DNA of 37,234 nucleotides from Bacteroidia bacterium (GTDB lineage Bacteria; Bacteroidota; Bacteroidia; Bacteroidales; Azobacteroidaceae): positions 1-37,234 of the forward strand of contig BNTT01000015.1 of assembly GCA_025996815.1 (NCBI GenBank), written 5' to 3'. Positions within the stretch are counted from its first letter, which is position 1. Each line of letters begins with the position of its first letter. The translations under genes and the position numbers were made by a program. Shown here piece after piece: positions 30,867 through 37,234 of the stretch. Below the pieces are notes generated by a model, which was not told the DNA's origin, did no database searches, and saw only the letters and a list, made by a program, of their open reading frames with translations.

Positions 30867-32006
30867 TTAAAAGATTTGTCTATTAAACCGCAGATACACC
30901 CCAAAACTGTAATCCGTGCGCCGCAAACCGCAATCTCTGTAAATTTCTATCTGCGCGCCGGCGTGCAAACTGTGAAGCAACGCCTTTTGATACAACAGTT
31001 TAGCCGTTACCAAATCGCGGATTGGAAACTGCTTTTCGGGTTCGTAGGGGTTGAATGAGCCGAAGAGCGATTCGCCTTCAAAGGCATAAAACTTGTTGGC
31101 GTGCCAATAGCCGACTGCCATTGTGACGTATTTTGCGCGTGCTTCCAACACGGGATATATCCCCCACCCTTTTGTATATGGGCGTAGCGCAAGGTCTTCA
31201 GTATTATCCAAATAGCCTGTTACATAAGTCTTTAACGCCAAAGATTGAAGTAAATTATAGCCAGCGAACCATTCGGCATTGATGCCGGCTGCCACATTGC
31301 CCATCACGATTTTGGGTTTGTCGGACGTATCGATTTGCCCGCCCTGATGGTGGACGAGCAACTGAAAAGGCACCGAGAGGCGAAACCGACTCTCTTCGGA
31401 CGTCAGCAAAACACTTGTGGAGATGCCAAAGGTGAGCAGTTCGGGGATGGAATCGCCGCGACGGATGAATTGCTCCCAATCCAGCCACACGTCGGCAAAG
31501 TATTTTTTATTCTCAAAATGCACCTGCAAACCGCTCTCCGGACGCGCCGTGTAGTGCCGTTCCCATTGATAGAGCGGCTCAATCAGGCGGTGACTCAATC
31601 CGCCATAGAGATTGCCCAGCACCAGATTAAAATCCGGATTCACAGCATATTGCATCCGAATAAACATCTGATTGAAAGCATTGCTGTTCTTTTCGTCGCC
31701 CGCATAATACACGGCGTAGGCACCCCACTCCAATCTGAATTGTTCAATTTGGAAAGTCAATCGCGGCACAAATTGAATGCCCGGCAGCGTCTGACCCACT
31801 GCCAGCGGACTGAAAAACTCGCTGTTTTGGAAAAATCCGGTTGCATCAACCACTCCATGCAGCCAGTCGTCACCATACGCCATCCGCGGCGAAGACTGCA
31901 AATGAGAGAATGTACCCCCCCCCCCATTTTCTATCCCCTCTTGCGCCCAAAGCTCTGGCGACAAAAAGAATAAACCAATGCATAAACATTTTTGAAATTG
32001 TTTCAT
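30867..32006 (-). CDS. Outer-membrane barrel protein with a poly-G tract
   Basis: The 379-residue product has a signal peptide ending near ELWAQ. The mature part has alternating amphipathic strands with many aromatic residues (FRLEWGAYAVYYAGDE, LVLGNLYGGLSHRL, YSFGVYLRFNRQIF) and ends in Phe, the usual end of outer-membrane barrels. I do not recognise the family. Directly after the signal peptide, codons for GGGG are made of an uninterrupted run of 11 G (31925-31915 on the plus strand as C), so slippage by one base would truncate the protein. It lies two bases from both neighbours pth and hslR. Confidence 0.7.
   Translation of the reverse strand: MKQFQKCLCIGLFFLSPELWAQEGIENGGGGTFSHLQSSPRMAYGDDWLHGVVDATGFFQNSEFFSPLAVGQTLPGIQFVPRLTFQIEQFRLEWGAYAVYYAGDEKNSNAFNQMFIRMQYAVNPDFNLVLGNLYGGLSHRLIEPLYQWERHYTARPESGLQVHFENKKYFADVWLDWEQFIRRGDSIPELLTFGISTSVLLTSEESRFRLSVPFQLLVHHQGGQIDTSDKPKIVMGNVAAGINAEWFAGYNLLQSLALKTYVTGYLDNTEDLALRPYTKGWGIYPVLEARAKYVTMAVGYWHANKFYAFEGESLFGSFNPYEPEKQFPIRDLVTAKLLYQKALLHSLHAGAQIEIYRDCGLRRTDYSFGVYLRFNRQIF
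31915..31925 (-). repeat. Poly-G tract of 11 bases inside a coding region
   Basis: Eleven C on the plus strand (G on the coding strand) lie near codons 28-31 of the outer-membrane protein gene. The frame is open at this length. Such tracts are typical contingency loci. Confidence 0.85.
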
Positions 32007-32008
32007 AA

Positions 32009-32575
32009 TTATTTTTTATTAAATAGATTCATCGTGATTTCCGGACCTGCGAGGCAGAAACTTTTGATAATTTCGGTGGCTTGCAGGATGCGTTCGGGAA
32101 GTGTTTTTTGCTCTTCGGCGTTGAATTGCCCTAACACATGGTCGAGCTGACCGCCTTGCGGGTAGTCGTTGCCGATGCCGAAGCGGAGGCGGCTGTAATT
32201 TTGCGTGTCGAGAGTCGCCTGTATGTGTTTCAAGCCGTTGTGACCGGCATCGCTGCCTTTGGTTTTCAGTCGCAACGCCCCAAAAGGCAGCATCAGGTCG
32301 TCCACCACAACTAAGAGATTTTCGACCGCGATGTTCGCTTTCTGCAACCAGTAGCGGACGGCGTTGCCGCTCAAATTCATATACGTGGAAGGCTTGAGAA
32401 GCACCATCTGCGCATTTTTCAGGTGCAACTCGGCGATGGCACCATACCGCTTGTTGATGTCAAAAACAACATTGGACGCATCTGCGAGGGCGTCCAATGT
32501 CATAAATCCGATGTTGTGGCGGGTGTCGGCATACTCGTCGCCGATATTACCCAGCCCGGCAATCAAATACTTCAT
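32009..32575 (-). CDS. pth: Peptidyl-tRNA hydrolase
   Basis: The 188-residue product has the family motifs [20 protein letters not shown] (with the catalytic His and the Asn), [21 protein letters not shown] and [12 protein letters not shown]. Pth releases peptides from prematurely dropped peptidyl-tRNA. Length is normal. It follows the L25 gene by 25 bases, the common rplY-pth order. Confidence 0.95.
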   Translation of the reverse strand: MKYLIAGLGNIGDEYADTRHNIGFMTLDALADASNVVFDINKRYGAIAELHLKNAQMVLLKPSTYMNLSGNAVRYWLQKANIAVENLLVVVDDLMLPFGALRLKTKGSDAGHNGLKHIQATLDTQNYSRLRFGIGNDYPQGGQLDHVLGQFNAEEQKTLPERILQATEIIKSFCLAGPEITMNLFNKK

Positions 32576-32600
32576 ATCTCTATCTTTATCTTTTCACCGA

Positions 32601-33170
32601 TTAGGCTTTCGCGGCGGCTCCACGTGCGGCGCGGGTCAATTTGACAGCACACACCACATTGTCTTTCGCGTTCAGGAGTTCCAATTTCGGGAACGAGAGC
32701 GCGCCCACCTGAATGGTTTTGCCCAAATCCAATTTCTCGACATTGACGACCAATTTTTCGGGAATATCCTTGTACAAGCCTTTCACTTTCAGTTTGCGCA
32801 TTTCCAGCGAGAGTTTACCCCCCGCACGCACGCCTTCTGCCAAGCCTTCCAGCACGATGGGGATGGCAATGATAATCGGCTTGCTGTCAAAGATTTCCAT
32901 AAAATCGACGTGCAGCAGTTCTTCGCTAACCGGATGATACTGTGAATCCTGCAAAATTGCTTTGGACGCTTTGCCGTCGATGTTCAAGTCCACCAACTGC
33001 ACTTCGGGGGTGTAAATCAACTTGCGGATGCCCTCTTTGGTCACCGTGAAGTGTTTCACCTCTTCGCCTCCATACAGCACGCAGGGCACTGATGATTCGC
33101 TACGCACCGCCTTAGTGGCTTTTTTACCTGTGCCTTTTCGCAAAGCACCTTCTAATTTAAATGTCTTCAT
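32601..33170 (-). CDS. rplY: Ribosomal protein L25, CTC-type
   Basis: The 189-residue product has the L25 domain (residues 1-95: RKGTGKKATKAVRSESSVPCVLYGG, HVDFMEI) and the C-terminal TL5/CTC domain (VPIVLEGLAEGVRAGG-like, then VNVEKLDLGKTIQV). It binds 5S rRNA in the large subunit. The end is Ala- and Lys-rich. It is the first gene after the minus promoter at 33246-33277. Confidence 0.94.
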   Translation of the reverse strand: MKTFKLEGALRKGTGKKATKAVRSESSVPCVLYGGEEVKHFTVTKEGIRKLIYTPEVQLVDLNIDGKASKAILQDSQYHPVSEELLHVDFMEIFDSKPIIIAIPIVLEGLAEGVRAGGKLSLEMRKLKVKGLYKDIPEKLVVNVEKLDLGKTIQVGALSFPKLELLNAKDNVVCAVKLTRAARGAAAKA

Positions 33171-33245
33171 TTTTTAATTATTTGTGTTACTCAAAATTAA
33201 GTTGCCCTCAATCTCCCATCACACGGATGTTCTCAAAAGCGAGTG

Positions 33246-33277
33246 CAAAGGTACAAATAATTTTTCTTATTTCCAAA
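33246..33277 (-). promoter_or_regulatory. Promoter of rplY-pth
   Basis: TTTG (33277-33274), 20-base spacer, TACCTTTG (33253-33246) on the minus strand. The leader to the ATG at 33170 is about 70 bases. Confidence 0.65.
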
Positions 33278-33324
33278 TCGCCTCGCCAGTTACATATTAT
33301 TTTTATAACTACTAAATTATTTCG

Positions 33325-33332
33325 TACCTTTG
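33325..33332 (+). promoter_or_regulatory. -7 element of the overlapping unknown gene pair
   Basis: TACCTTTG lies 28 bases before the ATG at 33361. It is divergent from the rplY promoter. Confidence 0.6.
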
Positions 33333-33360
33333 CAGCAAAAAAATAAAAAAAATAAAAATT

Positions 33361-33594
33361 ATGGCATACAAAGAAATGACATTAAAAGAAAAACTCGCCA
33401 TCGGAGTGAGAAGCATTGAACTGAAAAACGCGGGGCAATTGGAGGAAGCGGACAGAGTGCGGCGACAAATTCCGTTAGCACCTTTTTTGGCGAAATGGTG
33501 TAAGGAGATGATGGGCGTAGAAGCCTTGTTACAAATGAATTATAACCTATCGGAGGCGGAGGCAGAATATGGAAAAGATTGGCTTAGTCGATAG
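33361..33594 (+). CDS. Small helical protein of unknown function
   Basis: The 77-residue product is predicted mostly helical (MTLKEKLAIGVRSIELKNAG, then QLEEADRVRRQI) and has no signal or membrane segment. It has its own promoter and overlaps the next gene by 26 bases. I do not recognise it. Small size and overlap recall the first gene of a toxin-antitoxin-like pair, but no toxin fold can be named in its partner. Confidence 0.6.
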   Translation: MAYKEMTLKEKLAIGVRSIELKNAGQLEEADRVRRQIPLAPFLAKWCKEMMGVEALLQMNYNLSEAEAEYGKDWLSR

Positions 33595-34135
33595 AATAGC
33601 CCTGAGTGTGCACAATATCTACCTCGGACGCAAGGGACTTGCCACAGAGGGCGGTGAAATTGAAGGGCGAATTCTACTCTCAGATGGTCTATTGGAAGCA
33701 TTGACTGTTTTCAAGGAAGCGGGGGCTAACGCAAACAATGACATAGAAACCGTGATTCTTGTGGATATCGCCTATCTGACTGTGGAACAGCATCATTGCC
33801 GCGCAACTGAAACCGGACTGCTAACCAGTATGAATGTGGCGATAGAGTCGTTCAAAGATGCCCTTCGCGCATATAAGGCTGTACAGGATGCTGTGGGCTA
33901 TAAAACGGCAGAAATGACCTATTCCCGTCAGCAAAAATATCGCTACCGTGGTATGCCGAAAGATGCTTTCCACAACGCTTGCCTCTCACACCGCGCCCGA
34001 CTGAACAACAATCTGCGCACCGCAGGCATCAACGATATAGAATTGGATGTGTACAAGCAGCGGATAACAAACATGATTGCCGTTCAATCCGCTTATTTGG
34101 CACGGCAACAGAGTGCGCTTGCACCAAATAATTGA
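33569..34135 (+). CDS. Unknown helical protein overlapping the upstream small gene
   Basis: The 188-residue product starts at the ATG at 33569, inside the previous gene in another frame; a GGAGG at 33552-33556 gives an unusually strong Shine-Dalgarno-like sequence for this phylum. It is predicted largely helical (LLEALTVFKEAGANANNDIE, MNVAIESFKDALRAYKAVQD) with a conserved-looking YSRQQKYRYRGMPKDAFHNA segment. No signal peptide or membrane helix. I do not recognise the family. Coupling to the upstream gene suggests that the two products work together. Confidence 0.6.
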   Translation: MEKIGLVDRIALSVHNIYLGRKGLATEGGEIEGRILLSDGLLEALTVFKEAGANANNDIETVILVDIAYLTVEQHHCRATETGLLTSMNVAIESFKDALRAYKAVQDAVGYKTAEMTYSRQQKYRYRGMPKDAFHNACLSHRARLNNNLRTAGINDIELDVYKQRITNMIAVQSAYLARQQSALAPNN

Positions 34136-34184
34136 AGCAATTGTCTAACGGTGTAGAATAGGGGATTGCGGGGCAAGCACCAAA

Positions 34185-34215
34185 TTTGCTATTTGGAAAA
34201 AAAACAGTACCTTTG
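34185..34215 (+). promoter_or_regulatory. Promoter of the YafQ-type toxin-antitoxin operon
   Basis: TTTG at 34185-34188, a 19-base spacer and TACCTTTG at 34208-34215 match the consensus. The ATG at 34241 follows after 25 bases, which rules out the earlier in-frame start at 34166. Confidence 0.7.
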
Positions 34216-34240
34216 CGGGGTAATTAAAAATAATAAATGT

Positions 34241-34477
34241 ATGAATCAGGTAGCAACAGGAATAACAATTGAACGCAACGTACTTGGTGTACCTAGTTAT
34301 GTGCGCATTGATATTAGAAAGTCTGGGAATCAACTCAAAGATTTTTTTTCATCTAACGGAGTGGCAATTAGCGACATTCCAAATTCTGATACCCAAAAAG
34401 CAATGAGCGAGGCTCAAAAAAACACTACGGTAGGTTTTGACAGTATTGATGCACTCTTATATGATTTAAAAAATTGA
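34241..34477 (+). CDS. Antitoxin of the YafQ-type pair (DUF2683-like)
   Basis: The 78-residue product starts ITIERNVLGVPSYVRIDIRK, the pattern I associate with DUF2683-like proteins, followed by a helix (QLKDFFSSNGV) and a polar tail (SIDALLYDLKN) likely to bind the toxin. Its N terminus resembles the antitoxin at 22727-22969 though their toxins differ. It ends three bases before the GTG of the toxin gene. Confidence 0.75.
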   Translation: MNQVATGITIERNVLGVPSYVRIDIRKSGNQLKDFFSSNGVAISDIPNSDTQKAMSEAQKNTTVGFDSIDALLYDLKN

Positions 34478-34480
34478 TTT

Positions 34481-34774
34481 GTGTACTATCCTAAACGAAC
34501 CGGGCAATTCAAAAAAGATTATAAGTTATGTATGAAGCGTAATCTTGATATAGCATTGATTGATGAAGCTATCAAAACTTTATGTGTAACAGGCACATTG
34601 CCGGAAGTGTATTTACCTCATCCTTTATCAGGAAATTATGCAGGACATAACGAATGCCACATAAAACCGGATTGGCTAATGACTTGGTATATTGAAGATT
34701 ATTGTGATGAACCGGATTTTGAAGGCACAGTCCATTTTGTCAGAACAGGGACGCATTCTGATTTGTTTAAATAA
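34481..34774 (+). CDS. YafQ-family mRNA interferase toxin
   Basis: The 97-residue product is read from a GTG at 34481. The family signature is clear: HPLSGNYAGHNECHIKPDWL, MTWYIED and the C-terminal VRTGTHSDLF, with the His residues used in RNA cleavage. YafQ toxins cut mRNA at the ribosome. It follows its antitoxin by three bases. Its stop is one base from the stop of the convergent T9SS plug gene. Confidence 0.9.
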   Translation: MYYPKRTGQFKKDYKLCMKRNLDIALIDEAIKTLCVTGTLPEVYLPHPLSGNYAGHNECHIKPDWLMTWYIEDYCDEPDFEGTVHFVRTGTHSDLFK

Positions 34775-34775
34775 G

Positions 34776-36056
34776 TCAAAACCCACCGATTGTTTGGAAG
34801 CCAACTAATTGGTCGTATTGCTTGCCGGGCATTCGGGCATATACCAGGACGCTGTATTCGTTTGCCGCTTGATAGTAGTCGCCCTCAATCGGGGCGGTTT
34901 GTGCGGCGGCGGCGGGCTTGCTTTGGGTTACATACATATAGTTGTAATAGCCCTGTTTCAGCAGCACATCGGCGAAATATCCGCCCTCGCCCTCGTCATA
35001 CACCATTTCGGAGCGGGAATTTAACAGATTATTGAATGCCTCGCTCAGGATATACACCTTGTCGGGCAAGGGCTGCGGACACAGCAAGGTGAAGTGCACA
35101 TATTCATAATCCGCCTCGCAATTGGAGTCTTTGGCATCCTTGTTGCGAATCATCACCTTGCCGTTCAGGTCGTCGGAGAAGGCATAAACGCCGTTGCTGC
35201 GAAAGTTGTCGGGACGCAACGAGGCGTGATAATAGGGCTTGTAGAAGTTTACCGCTTCGACATTCATCCCCACAGACTGCGTGGTAACCATCTCAAAGCG
35301 GCGATATTCATTGCCGGCATCAAAAATCAGTGCCGGATTGTGCTCAAATGTGGTCTTGGAGGGATTAAACAAAGTCGTTTTCACAAACCGCGCCGCATTG
35401 TCGTGCCGATTGTTTTGAAACACAAAGACTTTCAAGTCTTTGTCGAGCCTTTTAATGAGGTTGTTGCCATAAACGATGTCGAAATTGACTGCCTGAAACT
35501 TGGTCTTCACGCCTTTGTCCGTATCCGGCGAAATTGTCATCTGCACGGCAACCAAAGGCTCCACAACCGAAAAACAGGCATTGAGGAGCGGCTCGTCAAC
35601 GCCTTCTTCAAATATCTGCACCACATAATTGCCCGACACCTTCAATTTCGCCTGCTTGTTGGGCACCGCCAATTCGTAATGCACATAGTCCATCGTCGTG
35701 TTTATCGACGTCTTATAATCCGTCAGAGGATTGTCTTGCAACCCGCCCAGATACTCGTGTGTTGCCAATGCCGATTTTTTCCAATCGGCATTGCAATGCA
35801 CAATGCGGTAGGTATAATGATGGTCGGAGGTGGTCCCCAGAACATCAAAACTAATCACAACCGCCCGATTTTGTTCCAACCCAACAACCGGAGCCGCCTC
35901 CCACTGCTGTTCCGGCGCAACGCGCAGAGTGTGCACGTCTTCGGCAAATATCTCCGTCTGAAAGGGCTGTGCCTGCACCTCAAAAAGTGCACCCCACAGC
36001 AGCAACCCAACTGTCATCGCGGGCGCGACCCGCATAGCACCAATCCTATTTTTCAT
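34776..36056 (-). CDS. T9SS plug protein (DUF5103 family)
   Basis: The 426-residue product has a signal peptide (ending near EVQAQ) whose first part is encoded by a REP-like repeat. DUF5103 hallmarks include FDVLGTTSDHHYTYRIVHCNADWKKS, EYLGGLQDNPLTDYKTSINT, YVVQIFEE and the C-terminal EGDYYQAANEYSVLVYARMP. This family includes the plug that closes the SprA translocon of the type IX secretion system from the periplasm (known from Flavobacterium). Its presence fits the two T9SS cargo proteins in the window. The start overlaps the SUI1-family gene by ATGA. Confidence 0.85.
   Translation of the reverse strand: MKNRIGAMRVAPAMTVGLLLWGALFEVQAQPFQTEIFAEDVHTLRVAPEQQWEAAPVVGLEQNRAVVISFDVLGTTSDHHYTYRIVHCNADWKKSALATHEYLGGLQDNPLTDYKTSINTTMDYVHYELAVPNKQAKLKVSGNYVVQIFEEGVDEPLLNACFSVVEPLVAVQMTISPDTDKGVKTKFQAVNFDIVYGNNLIKRLDKDLKVFVFQNNRHDNAARFVKTTLFNPSKTTFEHNPALIFDAGNEYRRFEMVTTQSVGMNVEAVNFYKPYYHASLRPDNFRSNGVYAFSDDLNGKVMIRNKDAKDSNCEADYEYVHFTLLCPQPLPDKVYILSEAFNNLLNSRSEMVYDEGEGGYFADVLLKQGYYNYMYVTQSKPAAAAQTAPIEGDYYQAANEYSVLVYARMPGKQYDQLVGFQTIGGF
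36012..36040. repeat. REP-like palindrome inside the plug signal-peptide region
   Basis: TGTCATCGCGGG-CGCGA-CCCGCA is a variant of the family at 2085 and 20129. It encodes MRVAPAMTV in the plug protein N terminus. Confidence 0.6.
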
Positions 36057-36394
36057 AATTTCACTTTATTATATCCCTCTTTTTGTAAAATCTCCAACAC
36101 TTTTTGCCGAAAATCGCCCTGAACGATAATCTCGCCATTTTTGGCAGAGCCTCCCACCCCGCATCTGGTTTTCAGGAGTTTAGCCAACGCCTGCAAATCA
36201 TCATCGGCACCCACAAACCCCGTTAGCAACGTCACCTGCTTGCCGCCGCGATTTCTCTTATCCAACTGAATACGAAGCAGTTGCTTCTCTTTCGGCAGTG
36301 TCGCCGCCTCATCGCCCGCCCCATTCTCATACCGAAAATCGGGATTTGTCGAATACACCACGTTCTGCCGCTCCTTCCAATCATTTTCTTTCAT
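36053..36394 (-). CDS. SUI1/YciH-family translation factor
   Basis: The 113-residue product has the SUI1 domain in its C-terminal 75 residues: LRIQLDKRNRGGKQVTLLTGF, KLLKTRCGVGGSAKNGEI and IIVQGDFRQKVLEIL. Bacterial SUI1 proteins (YciH) bind the ribosome and affect start selection. It overlaps the T9SS plug gene by four bases (ATGA), so the two are co-translated, perhaps only for historical reasons. Confidence 0.9.
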   Translation of the reverse strand: MKENDWKERQNVVYSTNPDFRYENGAGDEAATLPKEKQLLRIQLDKRNRGGKQVTLLTGFVGADDDLQALAKLLKTRCGVGGSAKNGEIIVQGDFRQKVLEILQKEGYNKVKL

Positions 36395-36421
36395 ACACGA
36401 AAAACATCAATTCTTCGGGGG

Positions 36422-36429
36422 CAAAGTTA
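36422..36429 (-). promoter_or_regulatory. -7 element of the SUI1-plug operon
   Basis: TAACTTTG on the minus strand, 27 bases before the ATG at 36394. It adjoins an AT-rich spacer (36437-36468). Confidence 0.55.
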
Positions 36430-36473
36430 CAAAAAAATTATGAATTAAAAATTACGAATTAAAAATTGAGGTT

Positions 36474-37234
36474 CTACTGGGAATTGTGTGGAAAGAGCAT
36501 TAAATCACCGTTAAAGAAGAGAATAGCCGTTCTGAAATTAGCGGTATTTCTGTAACCTCTTCCGATTGTTTTTAACTCTTGTATTGCCCCGTTTAATCGT
36601 TCGGCTCGCGCGTTGTTAGCACCTGTTTTCATAGCGTTTATTATTCCTATTTTATGCCTTTCAAACATATCTACAACTTCATTGATTTCTTTGATTTGAG
36701 CGTGTTTGGCATCTCGTTTCCATATATAAAACAGCGATAATGCTTCCATCGGTGAAGTCCTGCGAAGTATATCGCGGAAGTTTTCCTTCACTCTCCACGC
36801 TTTTGATACTTCATAATTACTGTTGTTTATTGCCTCAAATCGGAAATATTGTTCGTCTGTCAAACTTGCTTTATCTTTGAGAAACAGCCATTTAGACTTT
36901 CTCAATGCTTCGTTTTGTTTGACTTCTCTTTTGCGGCATTTATCGACTGCCTTGTTCAAATAACCAACACAATGGAACGGGTCGTGGCAGTGTAAAGCAC
37001 GCCCTTCAATCACATCTATAACTATCCCGGTCCCTTCTTCCGACAAAATTGAAACATAATCATGCCCCTTATGAATCGCTTTTTCGTCTATACTCAAAAA
37101 GTAATAGCGCTGTTCCGGAGAGCGACGCGACATCCCAATCTCTACCGCACGGTGCATTACTCGATGTACCTGGTCAAAGCTAATCCGCAGTAAATGAGCC
37201 GTTTTACTTTGACTTTTGGTAGCCAGCAAAGTTT
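36474..37234 (-). mobile_element. ISL3-type transposase, N terminus beyond the window
   Basis: About 253 residues of the catalytic part are present; the frame is open to the window edge and the N-terminal zinc-ribbon/HTH part is outside. Motifs of DDE_Tnp_ISL3 are FLSIDEKAIHKGHDYVSIL (first Asp), VIDVIEGRAL (second region), and the end NNARAERLNGAIQELKTIGR, GYRNTANFRTAILFF, with the last Glu. The stop at 36474-36476 is followed by an AT-rich spacer; a clear terminal inverted repeat cannot be shown without the other end. Confidence 0.88.

Overview
The window comes from a member of the Bacteroidota, most probably order Bacteroidales. Five things support this. Promoters have the TTTG-N19/20-TAnnTTTG form. 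There are type IX secretion (T9SS) cargo tails and a T9SS plug protein. The transcarbamylase is of the N-succinylornithine type first described in Bacteroides fragilis. There is an HU-CCDC81-type protein. AT-rich spacers of the TTTTTAATT type recur. I cannot place it below order level from the sequence alone.

Layout. 1-1800 is an accessory stretch: a CdiA-CT-like small protein, a VapBC-type toxin-antitoxin pair, and two minus-strand promoters inside a 69-bp direct repeat, each facing a short structured stretch. 2154-21926 is the most striking part. It is a mirror-image duplication of a surface-protein cassette around a core of two convergent genes (N-succinylornithine carbamoyltransferase and an M16 peptidase lipoprotein). 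Each arm has, from outside in, an LPP20-like lipoprotein, a Sel1-repeat protein, a large T9SS-exported repeat protein, a palindromic element of about 150 bp, and a small outer-membrane beta-barrel. The arms have diverged: the left cargo carries BspA-type LRRs and the right one GLUG repeats; a membrane protein gene is present only on the left; a 604-residue LPP20-like protein and a mini-lipoprotein only on the right. DNA-level repeats inside the arms (hexamer, 18-bp, 231-bp and 891-bp tandem repeats) suggest continuing change.

22070-23010 holds an orphan MNT-type nucleotidyltransferase and a Txe/YoeB toxin with its antitoxin. 23090-27792 is envelope-related: a SurA-like PPIase overlapping an OstA/LptA-like gene, a CBM9-like protein and an HU-CCDC81-type membrane protein; the last two have promoters so close to the start codon that their mRNAs should be nearly leaderless. 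27834-33170 is mostly housekeeping on the minus strand: FkbM methyltransferase, a structured RNA, CrcB, MnmA, an S4-domain protein, an outer-membrane protein with an 11-G tract, Pth and ribosomal protein L25. 33361-37234 has an overlapping pair of unknown genes, a YafQ-type toxin-antitoxin pair, the T9SS plug gene overlapping a SUI1-family gene, and a truncated ISL3-type transposase at the edge.

Functionally, the plug protein and the two T9SS cargoes belong to one export route, and SurA-like, OstA-like and barrel proteins to outer-membrane biogenesis. Three toxin-antitoxin loci, an IS, palindromic repeats and likely slippage tracts point to a plastic genome.
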